Positions 42,917 to 51,963 are shown, counted from the stretch's first letter. The stretch: DNA of 64,000 nt from Prolixibacter bellariivorans ATCC BAA-1284 (GCF_000621705.1 NZ_JHXO01000005.1:1-64000), one strand, 5' to 3'. The notes: generated by a model not told the origin, from the sequence alone. Numbers and translations are program-made.

Positions 42917-43993
42917 ATGTTTAGGAATTATAAAGCTGTCGGCCGTGTACTTTACGGCCGTAATGCATTGGCTCAGTTAGATGACATTTTCGAGCCGCTT
43001 CGTGTCGACGCCGGTTCCTATGTTCTTTTTCTTTTGGATGAATATTTTGAAGGGAATGAACTGGTGGACAGAATTCCGATGAAAGATGCGGATATGATCC
43101 GGTTTATGGATGTGACTGACGAGCCCAAAACCAAAGTAGTTGATGCTCTGGTGGAAGAAGTAATGAGTGAAATGGGTAAGCCTCCGGTTTCGGTTGTCGG
43201 AATTGGCGGTGGTAGTGTCATGGACTATGCCAAGGCTGTCCGACTCATGTTTACCAACCCCGGATCATCATCCCGTTACCAGGGATTAGATCTGATTAAG
43301 AACAAGGGAGTTCATTGTACGGTTGTACCGACCATTTCAGGAACCGGTGCCGAAGTTTCGATGACAACCGTTTTAACCGGTCCTGAGAAAAAACTGGGAA
43401 TCAAAGGAGATTACACTCCGGCTGATCAGGTTGTACTTGATCCCGATTTAATCAAGTCGGTTCCCGATCCGCAACACTTCTATACGGCAATGGACTGTTA
43501 CATTCACAATGTTGAGGCATTGAATGGAAACCGTAGAACGGTTATGGGAGCTTCACTCGGTCGCGAATCGTTGCATTTGTGCCAGGAGATTTTCCTTTCG
43601 GGAAATAGCCGGACGCCTGAGAACGATGAAAAGCTGATGGTTGCGTCTTATCTTGGCGGACTCTCTCTGACCTATTCTGAAGTGGGTGCTTGCCACGCTA
43701 TTTCATATGGTTTGGCTACCGTAACCGGAATTCATCATGGTATTGGAAACTGCATTGTATTTAATCAGCTCGATGAGTTTTATCCGGACGAAGTGAAAGA
43801 GTTCCGCAAAATGATGGAGATTAATAAAGTCGATTTGCCAAAAGGTGTTCTGAAAGATTATTCTTCCGACGATATCGAAAAAATGGTGGATGTGGCTCTG
43901 ACATTGACATTCATGTGGGCACATGTGGCAGGACCTGAGTGGGAAAGTGTAATTACCCGTGAAAAGCTCAGGGATTTATACATGAAAATGTAA
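42917..43993 (+). CDS. kdnB: Kdo 8-oxidase, KdnB-like iron-containing alcohol dehydrogenase
   Basis: A 358-residue group III metal-dependent alcohol dehydrogenase. It has the nucleotide site GIGGGSVMDYAKA, PTISGTGAEVSMT, and metal ligands in AMDCYIHNVEAL and GIHHGIGNCIVFN. In Shewanella, KdnB oxidises the C8 hydroxyl of Kdo to an aldehyde for KdnA. Tight linkage to the aminotransferase (3 nt) and to kdsA (9 nt) supports that role here. Confidence 0.83.
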   Translation: MFRNYKAVGRVLYGRNALAQLDDIFEPLRVDAGSYVLFLLDEYFEGNELVDRIPMKDADMIRFMDVTDEPKTKVVDALVEEVMSEMGKPPVSVVGIGGGSVMDYAKAVRLMFTNPGSSSRYQGLDLIKNKGVHCTVVPTISGTGAEVSMTTVLTGPEKKLGIKGDYTPADQVVLDPDLIKSVPDPQHFYTAMDCYIHNVEALNGNRRTVMGASLGRESLHLCQEIFLSGNSRTPENDEKLMVASYLGGLSLTYSEVGACHAISYGLATVTGIHHGIGNCIVFNQLDEFYPDEVKEFRKMMEINKVDLPKGVLKDYSSDDIEKMVDVALTLTFMWAHVAGPEWESVITREKLRDLYMKM

Positions 43994-44002
43994 TTTTGAA
44001 TC

Positions 44003-44836
44003 ATGGATAAGAAAATTGTAAACGTTGGTGATATTGCCTGTGGCTCTGATAAGTTATTCTTAATTGCGGGTCCATGTGTGGTAGAAGACGTGAAGACCAT
44101 GATGGTCACGGCCGAGTTTTTGGTCGATCTTTCTCAGAAACTGAATATTCCGCTCATTTTCAAATCATCCTTCCAAAAGGATAACCGGAGTTCTCTCGAA
44201 TATTATTCGGGGCCGGGGATGGAGCGTGGCCTGGAGATTTTGCGTAAGATTAAGGAACAGTTTCAGGTTCCCATCATAACTGATGTTCATTACCCTGATC
44301 AGATTAAAATGGCAGCCGATGTAGTCGATATCATTCAGATTCCGGCTTATCTGTGTATGCAAAGCACGCTGGTTGTCGATGCAGCCAAAACCGGGAAGGT
44401 TATCAATATTAAACATGGGCAATTTTTGGCTCCTGAGAATATGATCAAACCGGTTGAAAAAGCAATTAGTGCGGGAAATGATCAGATTTTGCTAACGGAA
44501 CGCGGATATACTTTTGGGTACAACGATTTGGTTGTCGATCCCCGGAGTTTTTATCATTTAAGACAAACTGGTTACCCGGTAATCTTTGATGTAACGCACT
44601 CCATTCGGAAGTATGGAATTCCGAGCGCGGATCCAGCCGGCGGTTCACGGGAATTTATTCCCACATTGGCGCGGGCAGGAGTGGCGGCAGGTATCGATGG
44701 ATTGTTCCTGGAAACTCATCCCGATCCTTCAAGGGCATTATGTGATGCAGCCAGCCAAATGTGCATCGATGATGTGGAGTCATTTTTGAAACCACTCATC
44801 GAATTTCATGACCTGGAAGTAAAATATCGTGATTAA
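44003..44836 (+). CDS. kdsA: 3-deoxy-8-phosphooctulonate synthase
   Basis: Condenses D-arabinose 5-phosphate with PEP to Kdo 8-phosphate. The 277-residue TIM barrel has IAGPCVVED, KSSFQKDNRSS, ITDVHYPDQ, NIKHGQFLAPENM and DVTHSIRKYG. Cys is found in the AGPC motif where the E. coli enzyme has Asn, which places it in the metal-dependent class. The neighbours modify the product or handle its precursor. Confidence 0.95.
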   Translation: MDKKIVNVGDIACGSDKLFLIAGPCVVEDVKTMMVTAEFLVDLSQKLNIPLIFKSSFQKDNRSSLEYYSGPGMERGLEILRKIKEQFQVPIITDVHYPDQIKMAADVVDIIQIPAYLCMQSTLVVDAAKTGKVINIKHGQFLAPENMIKPVEKAISAGNDQILLTERGYTFGYNDLVVDPRSFYHLRQTGYPVIFDVTHSIRKYGIPSADPAGGSREFIPTLARAGVAAGIDGLFLETHPDPSRALCDAASQMCIDDVESFLKPLIEFHDLEVKYRD

Positions 44837-44859
44837 TTAAACAAATAAACTCACAAAGA

Positions 44860-45885
44860 ATGGAATTTTTCCTTGACTCAGCCAACTTCGAAGAAATTGA
44901 AGAAGCGCTTAAGCTTGGATTCATCGACGGTGTTACGACCACCCCGACTTTTATGCACCTGAATGGCCTGACCGATGTTGACGGTGCCATTGTGAAATTG
45001 TCGAAAATGGTTCCTGTATTGATGATCGAAGCGCTTGGTGAAAAAGCAGAGGACATTGTTGCGGAGGCTCACAGGCAATTGGCCCTGGGGCTCGATAAAA
45101 AGAAAACTGTTTTCAAGATTCCGGTATCGATGGAAGGAATTCGCGCCTGTAAAATGTTGCGCGACGAAGATATCATGGTGAACATCCACCTCGTTTACAA
45201 TATACAGCAGGCATTGCTGGCACTTACTGCCGGTGCCAACTACGTTTGTGTATTGGTTGGCCGGATGCAGGACCAGGGGCACAACGCGTTGGAGTTGGCT
45301 AGCGATATCGTCGATACCATTAATCATTATGGTTATGATTCGAAACTGATGTTTTCATCAGTGCGCCATGCCGAGCATATCCGTAATGCGATGTTGCTGG
45401 GAGCACATAACATTACCATCCCCTGGAAGGTAATGAAGAAACTGGCTGATAACAATTTCACGAAAGTGGGAACTGACCAGTTTGTTGCCGATACACGAAT
45501 GATTACCATGCAGGTGAAAGAGGTGATTTCCGATCACAATCCGGTGATTGAAAAATCAGCAATTGTGATGGACGCCTTGATTAAAATGAGTGAATCGGGG
45601 CTGGGCGCGGTATCAGTTGTTGATGGCGACGGTAAGCTGGAAGGTATTTTTACTGACGGTGATTTACGACGTCAGCTGCGTAATAACGGACAGGATATTC
45701 TGCACGAGCAGATTGAAAAACATATGACGGCAAATCCACTTTCCATCGATTCAAAAGCCATGCTGAAAGAAGCAGCAGCTTTGATTGAGGAAAGTCAGGT
45801 TGATAACCTTGTGGTTGTGAAGGAAGGCAAACCGGTTGGAATGCTTGATGTACAGGACTTAGTTAAGCTTGATTTACTGAAGTAA
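44860..45885 (+). CDS. Transaldolase/FSA-like barrel fused to a KdsD-type CBS pair
   Basis: A 341-residue fusion. Residues 1-218 form a small transaldolase / fructose-6-phosphate aldolase barrel (MEFFLDSANFEEIEEALKLG, GVTTTPTF, Schiff-base Lys86 in VFKIPVSMEG, ANYVCVLVGRMQDQG). Residues 225-341 are two CBS domains of the kind found in arabinose-5-phosphate isomerase KdsD/KpsF (LGAVSVVDGDGKLEGIFTDG, DLRRQLRNN, EKHMTANPLSI). The SIS isomerase domain itself is absent. Hand alignment to E. coli FSA suggests Lys85 and Asp6 are kept, but Gln59, Thr109, Ala129 and Tyr131 become Glu, His, Cys and Leu, and the TTNPS Asn becomes Thr. It lies 23 nt after kdsA. It may produce arabinose 5-phosphate or regulate Kdo synthesis; the reaction is unknown. 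Confidence 0.85.
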   Translation: MEFFLDSANFEEIEEALKLGFIDGVTTTPTFMHLNGLTDVDGAIVKLSKMVPVLMIEALGEKAEDIVAEAHRQLALGLDKKKTVFKIPVSMEGIRACKMLRDEDIMVNIHLVYNIQQALLALTAGANYVCVLVGRMQDQGHNALELASDIVDTINHYGYDSKLMFSSVRHAEHIRNAMLLGAHNITIPWKVMKKLADNNFTKVGTDQFVADTRMITMQVKEVISDHNPVIEKSAIVMDALIKMSESGLGAVSVVDGDGKLEGIFTDGDLRRQLRNNGQDILHEQIEKHMTANPLSIDSKAMLKEAAALIEESQVDNLVVVKEGKPVGMLDVQDLVKLDLLK

Positions 45886-45901
45886 TATATCTTACAATTG
45901 A

Positions 45902-45946
45902 TGGAAAAGCAGTTACCGGTTATTTCGGTGCTGCTTTTCTTGTTTG
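45902..45946 (+). terminator. Terminator of the Kdo8N operon
   Basis: The stem GAAAAGCAG / CTGCTTTTC with an 18 nt loop is followed by TTGTTT, 18 nt after the fusion gene. Confidence 0.65.
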
Positions 45947-45964
45947 TACCAGAATGATTTAACT

Positions 45965-46504
45965 ATGGATTTTCTTGAACTAGTTACCATTCGTCAAAGC
46001 GACCGTTCTTATACCGACAGGGCACTTGAACCGGAAAAACTGGAACGGATTCTGGAGTGTGCCCGGTTGGCTCCGTCGGCTTGCAACGCTCAACCCTGGC
46101 ACCTGATAGTGGTGGATGACGAGGATAAGCGACACAAAATTGCGGAGGCAGCATCAAGTCGTGCACTTGGGATGAACCATTTTTCATGGGAAGCGCCTGT
46201 TCAAATCGTCATTGTGGAGGAGAAGCCGAACTTCACCTCAAAGGCCGGTGGCTGGATTAAAAAGAAGCATTTCCCATTGATGGATATCGGAATTGTTGCA
46301 GAACATATTTGTTTAGCTGCTGCTGCCGAAGGATTGGGAAGTTGTATGATTGGCTGGTTCAATGAGGCAAAAGTCCGTAATACACTGGGAGTTCCGGATA
46401 GTAAACGTATACCTTTAATTATAACGATAGGATACACAGACAAACTGGTGCGAAAGAAGCTTCGAAAAAATGCTGATGAGATTATTACCAGAAATCACTA
46501 TTAA
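45965..46504 (+). CDS. Nitroreductase family FMN oxidoreductase (second)
   Basis: A 179-residue flavoprotein with TIRQSDRSYTDRALEPEKL, ARLAPSACNAQPWHLIVVDD and AAAAEGLGSCMIGWFNEAKV. It differs clearly from the nitroreductase at 11129 in the substrate loop (SKAGGWIKKKHFPLMDIG). The natural substrate is unknown. The frame opens at a TTG at 45944, but the ATG at 45965 matches the family start. Confidence 0.85.
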   Translation: MDFLELVTIRQSDRSYTDRALEPEKLERILECARLAPSACNAQPWHLIVVDDEDKRHKIAEAASSRALGMNHFSWEAPVQIVIVEEKPNFTSKAGGWIKKKHFPLMDIGIVAEHICLAAAAEGLGSCMIGWFNEAKVRNTLGVPDSKRIPLIITIGYTDKLVRKKLRKNADEIITRNHY

Positions 46505-46636
46505 TCACTAAATTGAAAAACAAGGATGATTTGTTATTAAACATATGCAGATATTATTCTAATTATATACAGTATATTGCATAAGTCATAAACCTTTTAG
46601 GTTTCATGAGTGTTTTCTATCAAAAATGGATGAATA

Positions 46637-47638
46637 ATGAACTTCCGTATTCAATCGACAAAACTTAGTGACTGGCTAAGCGATTTTGCCAAGCAGACCG
46701 GTGGTGAAATAAAAGGAAACAAGGTTATTATCCCTCAATCGATGGGTGAAGGCTCTTTTGAACTGGTGGAATTTACTCCATCGTTCTATGCCGCCATCAC
46801 AGAGTTGAAGCTAAAAGAACCTGTCCCTTCCATTTTATTGAAGGTTCCATCTTTCATGGAAGGTTACTTTCAGATTCATCTCTTTAATCAAAAGGATCAG
46901 TCAACACTGTTTTACAACGATCATCGTCTCGGTCCCAATCTGGTGTCTGCCAATGGTGTTTTCTTCGGCTCGGCTGAGCAAAGTCGTTTGCTGGGCTTTG
47001 AGGTTGGTAAAACCACTTCGGTAGTTACGTTGCTGTTCTCTTCTCCGTCGGTGCGGGAGTTCTTTCCGGATATTGATAATGAATACCTCGAAGGAGTTTT
47101 CTATTCCGGACGCCCGTTCCTGATGCAACATCCAATTACACCTGACTTACAGAAAATAACGGCTAAGCTGATTTCTCCTTCCGTGAATTCTTCCGTAAGG
47201 GGAATATTTCTTCACGGAAAGTCTCTGGAATTTATCAGTATGTTGCTGGACGCCCTGGAAGAGAAGTACCAGGGAAAGTTCGAGTTCACGGCCAAGCCCG
47301 ACGATATTACCCGGATACTGCAAGTACGCGAACAGATTTTGTCGGATTTGAATGCCCATCCCGGTATACCGGAATTGGCTTCGATAGCCGTAATGAGCGA
47401 AAGCAAATTGCACAAAACGTTTAAGCAGGTATTCGGAAAATCGGTGTATCAATACCGGTTGGAAGCACGAATGGAAGTTGCCCGCCTGCAATTGATTTCG
47501 CGTGAATATTCGGTGAAAGAAGTGGGTTATTCACTTGGCTATTCCAATATCAGCCAGTTTATCAAAGCATTTAAGAAAGCTTACGGCAAAACGCCCAAAA
47601 GCTATTTAAAGGAATATTCGCTGGAAAGCGGAGAATAA
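46637..47638 (+). CDS. AraC family transcriptional regulator
   Basis: A 333-residue regulator. The C-terminal 100 residues carry both helix-turn-helix motifs (ELASIAVMSESKLHKTFKQV and VKEVGYSLGYSNISQFIKAF, then YGKTPKSYLKE). The N-terminal 220 residues form a ligand domain of the PchR/YbtA-like style (LGFEVGKTTSVVTLLFSSPS). The inducer is unknown and no obvious target operon is adjacent. Confidence 0.9.
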   Translation: MNFRIQSTKLSDWLSDFAKQTGGEIKGNKVIIPQSMGEGSFELVEFTPSFYAAITELKLKEPVPSILLKVPSFMEGYFQIHLFNQKDQSTLFYNDHRLGPNLVSANGVFFGSAEQSRLLGFEVGKTTSVVTLLFSSPSVREFFPDIDNEYLEGVFYSGRPFLMQHPITPDLQKITAKLISPSVNSSVRGIFLHGKSLEFISMLLDALEEKYQGKFEFTAKPDDITRILQVREQILSDLNAHPGIPELASIAVMSESKLHKTFKQVFGKSVYQYRLEARMEVARLQLISREYSVKEVGYSLGYSNISQFIKAFKKAYGKTPKSYLKEYSLESGE

Positions 47639-47640
47639 AT

Positions 47641-47677
47641 AAAAAAGAGGATGATCATTTGATCATCCTCTTTTTTT
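47641..47677. terminator. Strong bidirectional terminator
   Basis: GAGGATGATCA / TGATCATCCTC forms an 11 bp perfect stem with A and T runs on both sides, directly after the AraC stop codon. Confidence 0.92.
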
Positions 47678-47779
47678 ACAGCCCTAATCGTTTTAAATAT
47701 CTCTAAGAATATTGCTGTAAAAATACATGTTTCTCTGGTTAATGAGACTGAAAATCTGTTAATAAAGAGAAAATCTGTC

Positions 47780-48160
47780 TCATAAACGATAAGGAAGAAA
47801 AGCTCTTTCCAGTTCATCCATCTTCATCGAAGCATCTTTCATCATCAGGTTAATGGTTTCGTGAGAATCAAAATCCTGGTGAGTTTCAGTAATTGGATAA
47901 TCCGGGGCATGGGACGGTATTTGTTCCTCCTGAACTCTGATTTCTGTTTGTACATCAATTAAATCGTTGCGAAGACTGTGAAACGCCAGTTCCAATTCCA
48001 ACAAGTTTTGTTCGTGTTTCCACTCAGGTGATGCAGCTTTCAACTCCTTAATCCGGGCTTGGTACAAGCGGATTCTATTCCGTAAAAAGGCAATCCGGTT
48101 TTTCCAGATTTTGTAGTCAAAATCGATATCCGGTATCGATATGGTTCCGGCATGTGACAT
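47780..48160 (-). CDS. Coiled-coil protein of unknown function
   Basis: A 126-residue cytoplasmic protein. Residues 18-85 are strongly helical and charged with heptad spacing (WKNRIAFLRNRIRLYQARIK, LLELELAFHSLRNDLIDVQT), suggesting a coiled coil. No membrane segment or catalytic motif is seen, and I do not recognise a family. The frame is open upstream to 48301, but the ATG at 48160 (MSHAGTISIPD) gives a more natural start. Confidence 0.6.
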   Translation of the reverse strand: MSHAGTISIPDIDFDYKIWKNRIAFLRNRIRLYQARIKELKAASPEWKHEQNLLELELAFHSLRNDLIDVQTEIRVQEEQIPSHAPDYPITETHQDFDSHETINLMMKDASMKMDELERAFLPYRL

Positions 48161-48522
48161 AAGTAAAAATTTTAAGTTAATAATTGGATTTCCCAGTAGT
48201 CGTAAATAAGCAATTTCGGCACCAATGTAGACAGCAAAGCAATTCCACAATGTTTCCATTTCAGGATGTGTAACGGTTACCTGAAACAGGTTTTTGCACA
48301 CATAAATCCCTAATAAATCAAGGAATTAAGCAATAAAATACAGGATACAAGTTTGGCTGTTGGTTTGCTGATTGCAGGCAATGGATAATATTCCTTTTTC
48401 GTTTTCTCTTTTACCACGCTTACAACCTTCTAATTTAATGAATATTAGGATATGAGTCAAGAGGCCGCGTCTTGATTAACAGATGCTTAACGTTCGATGA
48501 GACGAATGTAGAATGAATAGGG
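48161..48522. other. Intergenic region
   Basis: About 360 bp with no supported gene. Part is open on the minus strand in frame with the coiled-coil protein (to 48301). The rest is AT-rich. Confidence 0.4.
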
Positions 48523-48554
48523 TAAAAAATAAGCCGGCTTGTATGTTCCGGCTT
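48523..48554 (-). terminator. Terminator of the PafA-like gene
   Basis: On the minus strand AAGCCGG / CCGGCTT with a 10 nt loop is followed by ATTTTTT. Confidence 0.8.
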
Positions 48555-48578
48555 AACATATTTATTATAAGTAAGATG

Positions 48579-50213
48579 TTACTTTCTTACATTAATAATA
48601 CTTCCTTTAGCAGCATTGGGCGGCATAATTCCCAGAAAATCGGCCAGTGTGGGAACCACATCCATAATATTTGTGCGCTGGTTGAGAGTGCCATGCTTTA
48701 CGTGTCCACCCCAAAAAATTAAAGGAACCTGGCTATTTTCGGTGTAATCAATGCGTCGATATTTCTCTTTGGGTTGCCAGCCTTCCTCAAATCGAAGTAA
48801 GATGTCTCCCGAGCGCTTGGGATTGTAGCTATTCTGGAAAGGAGCAAAAGAGCTTCCCAGCAAATTGACTGACTCGAGTTCGGATGCTGCGCGGCAACTG
48901 GCAACTCCCTCAAATTGGTTTAAGAAACTGGCAGCCTCTTTTTGTATGGTTGCCAAATCAATTTTTCGTTCGCTAATGAGGTCACGGTCAAAATAAACTT
49001 GCTGGTTCATGTAGCTCTCCACATAGTTTCCTTGCCCGAATTTAATGTTGAGGTACGCCTTCAGCAACGCAACGGCTCCTTCGGGATTGAAGGTGCCAGC
49101 TTGCATGTGAAATTCTTCCTTCAAATAGGACGAAGGATAAGATTCGCTGGAAGTGCCTGTCAGAAAAACAACGACATTGTCTTTTCCGATGGTACGATCG
49201 AGGTAATTCAGCAAATGAGCAATATTCTGGTCCATCCGAAGGTAAGTATCTTCCATCTCAACAGATGCCGGACCAAAAGAATTCCGTTCGTAATCCATCG
49301 ATGAGAAGGTAACGGTCAACATATCTGGAATGCTGTCCTGGCCAAGCCCCTCATTGGCAATTAGCGATGTGGCAAAGTCCGAAACCATTAGATTCCCGTA
49401 CGGGGTGGTTTTCAGTACACGGTAGTCTTCGGTTCGCTTCTGTAACTTCGATAGTTCGTACGGGAAAGTATTCCACTTATCGTAATAGCCGGGTTCGAGA
49501 ATGTAATCGTCTGCAATACTTTCGGTGTAACTTGAAATGGGATATAGTGTTTCCCATTTGCGGTGAATATAATCGTCAGCAAGTTTTTGGTTGTTGAAAT
49601 TGAAAGCCCAATCGGGGAAGGTTTCCACATAATAGGAACTGGAAATCATGTTACCACTTTCCGGATCGAACCAGTATGCTCCATCCCCCGCGTGGCCTGC
49701 AGAAAAAACTGCTGCAGGTGCATTTAGTGCAACGCTGTATACCTTTGCTTTTCCATTGGTCATTATCTTTAGTGCATCACCAATGGTTGGTGTCATCAGT
49801 TTCATGGCCGAACGGTCACCTTCCGTGCTGTTTGAACCAACTGTTGTATAATAATCGTCGTGAGTGCAATCGATTACTTTCTTCCTGAGGCGATCAATCC
49901 ATTGATCATTCACTATACCGTTGAACGAAGGAGCAGCACCGGTAAAGAGTGTTGCCATTCCAACTGAAGGACGTTGAATCAGGTTGTCGATATGATTGTT
50001 TCGGCAAACAAATCCCTGGTTAACCAATCGGCGGAAACCGTCAGTCCGGAATTTATCCCAGTAACGATCGATGTAATCGGGACGAATATCTTCCACCACA
50101 ATCCCCACCACCAGTTTCGGTCGATAGGTTTTTCCGTTAGCGTGCGACTGTGCATGCAGCAGAATGGGACTTAATAATCCGAGGAGAAAAATTGCAAAAC
50201 GTTTGGTATACAT
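48579..50213 (-). CDS. PafA-family alkaline phosphatase fold, probably inactive
   Basis: A 544-residue periplasmic protein with a Sec signal peptide (cleaved near LHAQ). The fold matches Bacteroidota PafA along its length (PKLVVGIVVEDIRPDYIDRY, ATLFTGAAPSFNGIV, VEMEDTYLRMDQNIAHLLNY, QVPLIFWGG). By hand alignment most catalytic positions are changed: the first metal Asp is Glu, the nucleophile Thr of TxxGH is Pro or Gln, DxxxH reads DYERN, and ADHG reads GTSS. The late metal His before the VPL(I/L)FWG strand is also missing. Only one Asp ligand remains. It looks like a pseudo-phosphatase that binds rather than cleaves. Neighbours give no hint. Confidence 0.8.
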   Translation of the reverse strand: MYTKRFAIFLLGLLSPILLHAQSHANGKTYRPKLVVGIVVEDIRPDYIDRYWDKFRTDGFRRLVNQGFVCRNNHIDNLIQRPSVGMATLFTGAAPSFNGIVNDQWIDRLRKKVIDCTHDDYYTTVGSNSTEGDRSAMKLMTPTIGDALKIMTNGKAKVYSVALNAPAAVFSAGHAGDGAYWFDPESGNMISSSYYVETFPDWAFNFNNQKLADDYIHRKWETLYPISSYTESIADDYILEPGYYDKWNTFPYELSKLQKRTEDYRVLKTTPYGNLMVSDFATSLIANEGLGQDSIPDMLTVTFSSMDYERNSFGPASVEMEDTYLRMDQNIAHLLNYLDRTIGKDNVVVFLTGTSSESYPSSYLKEEFHMQAGTFNPEGAVALLKAYLNIKFGQGNYVESYMNQQVYFDRDLISERKIDLATIQKEAASFLNQFEGVASCRAASELESVNLLGSSFAPFQNSYNPKRSGDILLRFEEGWQPKEKYRRIDYTENSQVPLIFWGGHVKHGTLNQRTNIMDVVPTLADFLGIMPPNAAKGSIINVRK

Positions 50214-50264
50214 CAGAATATGTGTCGAAAGTAATCAATTAAATTCAGGTAAACTCACATGCTT

Positions 50265-50726
50265 TTACCATTTCGAAAATGGATTTCTGGCAAGATAGGA
50301 ATTAAAATAATGCGTATTACCGGTTACTTCTTCTCCAATCCACGGAGGAAGTTCAAAATTCTCATCTTCCGACTCAAGCTCAATTTCCGCTATAATCAGT
50401 CCTTCGTTGGCTCCAATAAACTCATCAACTTCCCATATTTTCCCTTCATAGGGAATTTTGCTTCTGAACTTTTCAACCGCTTGGGTTACACTTAAATTCA
50501 TCAGCTCCCGGGCATCACTAACGGGGATTTCATATTCAAACTCAGGACGAGTAAAACTCTCCACCTTTCCTTTGAGTGTCAGGTAACCACGATTTCCGGC
50601 GATCCGGATTCTTATCGTTCTTTCCGGATCGGTGGTTAAGTATCCTTGAATATAATGTACGGGCGGTGCCATAATCCGCCAGTCGTCGTTGGTAACGAGA
50701 AATTTCCGTTCAGTTTCTTGTGCCAT
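50265..50726 (-). CDS. CYTH domain (triphosphate tunnel) protein
   Basis: A 153-residue stand-alone CYTH protein. It starts with the signature ETERKFLV (ExExK) and shows alternating charged strands of the tunnel fold (RTIRIRIAGNRGYLTLKGK, EFEYEIPVSDA, WEVDEF, IIAEIELESEDE). Small bacterial members of this type are tripolyphosphatases or use other triphosphates; adenylate cyclase is less likely at this size. Confidence 0.9.
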   Translation of the reverse strand: MAQETERKFLVTNDDWRIMAPPVHYIQGYLTTDPERTIRIRIAGNRGYLTLKGKVESFTRPEFEYEIPVSDARELMNLSVTQAVEKFRSKIPYEGKIWEVDEFIGANEGLIIAEIELESEDENFELPPWIGEEVTGNTHYFNSYLARNPFSKW

Positions 50727-50922
50727 GTATCGTGATTTTGCCCAAAGGTAGAAATTATTTCAGGGGGAGTCTCATTTTAAAACCGCCATCTGGATGTAAA
50801 AACAGGAAGTTAATCCTTTCTTCATTTTGGCGAAAAACGGTTAACTTGTACTTAACTATAATGCATTCAAAAAGCATTTGGGGTGCCGTTTTTTTGCTGT
50901 ATTTTTATAAAAACATTTTGCC

Positions 50923-51276
50923 ATGGAACTCATTGTAACTGATCACGACGAAAAAACCTGGGGTATGATGTGCCATTTTGCCTCATTCCTTGGTTTTGTT
51001 GTACCGCTGGGGAATATCCTCGGACCACTTTTGGTTTATCTGATGAAGAAGGATATTTACCGGTTTGTGGAAGAGCAGGGAAAAGAGTCGCTGAATTTCC
51101 AAATCACGATGACCATCTACCTGTTGATTTGTATCCCATTGATTTTTGTCATTATCGGTATCATTATTTTACCGGCCTTGCTTATTTTCTGGATTACTGT
51201 AGTGATTGTTGCTGCCGTGAAGAATTCGGAAGGTCGAAGCTTCCGGTATCCGATTACTATTCGTTTTATTCAATAG
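50923..51276 (+). CDS. DUF4870 membrane protein
   Basis: A 117-residue protein with three predicted helices (MCHFASFLGFVVPLGNILGP, TIYLLICIPLIFVIIGIIIL, LLIFWITVVIVAAV) and the family core YRFVEEQGKESLNFQIT. The function of DUF4870/Tic20-like small proteins is unknown. Followed 11 nt later by cutC. Confidence 0.87.
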   Translation: MELIVTDHDEKTWGMMCHFASFLGFVVPLGNILGPLLVYLMKKDIYRFVEEQGKESLNFQITMTIYLLICIPLIFVIIGIIILPALLIFWITVVIVAAVKNSEGRSFRYPITIRFIQ

Positions 51277-51287
51277 GTTTATTTATC

Positions 51288-51917
51288 ATGAGTGTGCTGA
51301 AGGAAGTATGTGTGGAAAGTCTGGCCGAAGCACTGAATGCAGTTCATGCAGGTGCTAGCCGAATTGAACTGTGTGAAAACTTGGCAGTGGGAGGAACTAC
51401 GCCATCGTATGGGACAATAAAAAAGAGCAAAGAGACTTTGCCGGTTCCCTTTATGGTTATGATACGACCGAGAGGCGGTGATTTTGTTTACACTGATGAT
51501 GAATTTGACTTGATGAAGGAGGATATCAGGATTTGTAAGGAGTTGCAAGCCCCGGGAGTTGTTTTCGGACTACTGACTACATCAGGACAAATCGATATTC
51601 CGCGAACGCGTGAATTGATTGAGTTGGCCAGGCCAATGCAGATTACATTTCACAAAGCTATTGATGAAGCGACTGATATTCCGGAAGCAACCCGGCAGTT
51701 AAAAGAACTTGGAGTAAACCGGATACTCTCTTCCGGAGGCAAACCAACAGCCATGGAAGGTGCTGTTATGCTGAAACGTATGATGGAAATTGCCGGTAAA
51801 AATATGCACATCATTGTGGCCGGAAAAGTAACCAATGAGAATTTTGAGCAGGTAAAAAGCCTGGTGCCATCCGGTGAATTTCACGGAAGGAGACTGGTGG
51901 GGGATATTGCCTTATAA
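51288..51917 (+). CDS. cutC: CutC family copper homeostasis protein
   Basis: A 209-residue TIM-barrel protein. Family blocks are EVCVESLAEALNAVHAGASR, IELCENLAVGGTTPS, PFMVMIRPRGGDFVYT, GVVFGLLTTSGQID, MQITFHKAIDEATD and NRILSSGGKPTA. It is shorter than E. coli CutC (248 residues) at the C-terminus but keeps the conserved barrel face. A direct role in copper handling is disputed. The frame is open far upstream within the DUF4870 gene; the ATG at 51288 starts the conserved domain. Confidence 0.88.
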   Translation: MSVLKEVCVESLAEALNAVHAGASRIELCENLAVGGTTPSYGTIKKSKETLPVPFMVMIRPRGGDFVYTDDEFDLMKEDIRICKELQAPGVVFGLLTTSGQIDIPRTRELIELARPMQITFHKAIDEATDIPEATRQLKELGVNRILSSGGKPTAMEGAVMLKRMMEIAGKNMHIIVAGKVTNENFEQVKSLVPSGEFHGRRLVGDIAL

Positions 51918-51963
51918 ATAAATGGTAAACCACCGTGAAACATAGCGGTTTCAATATTTTCTT

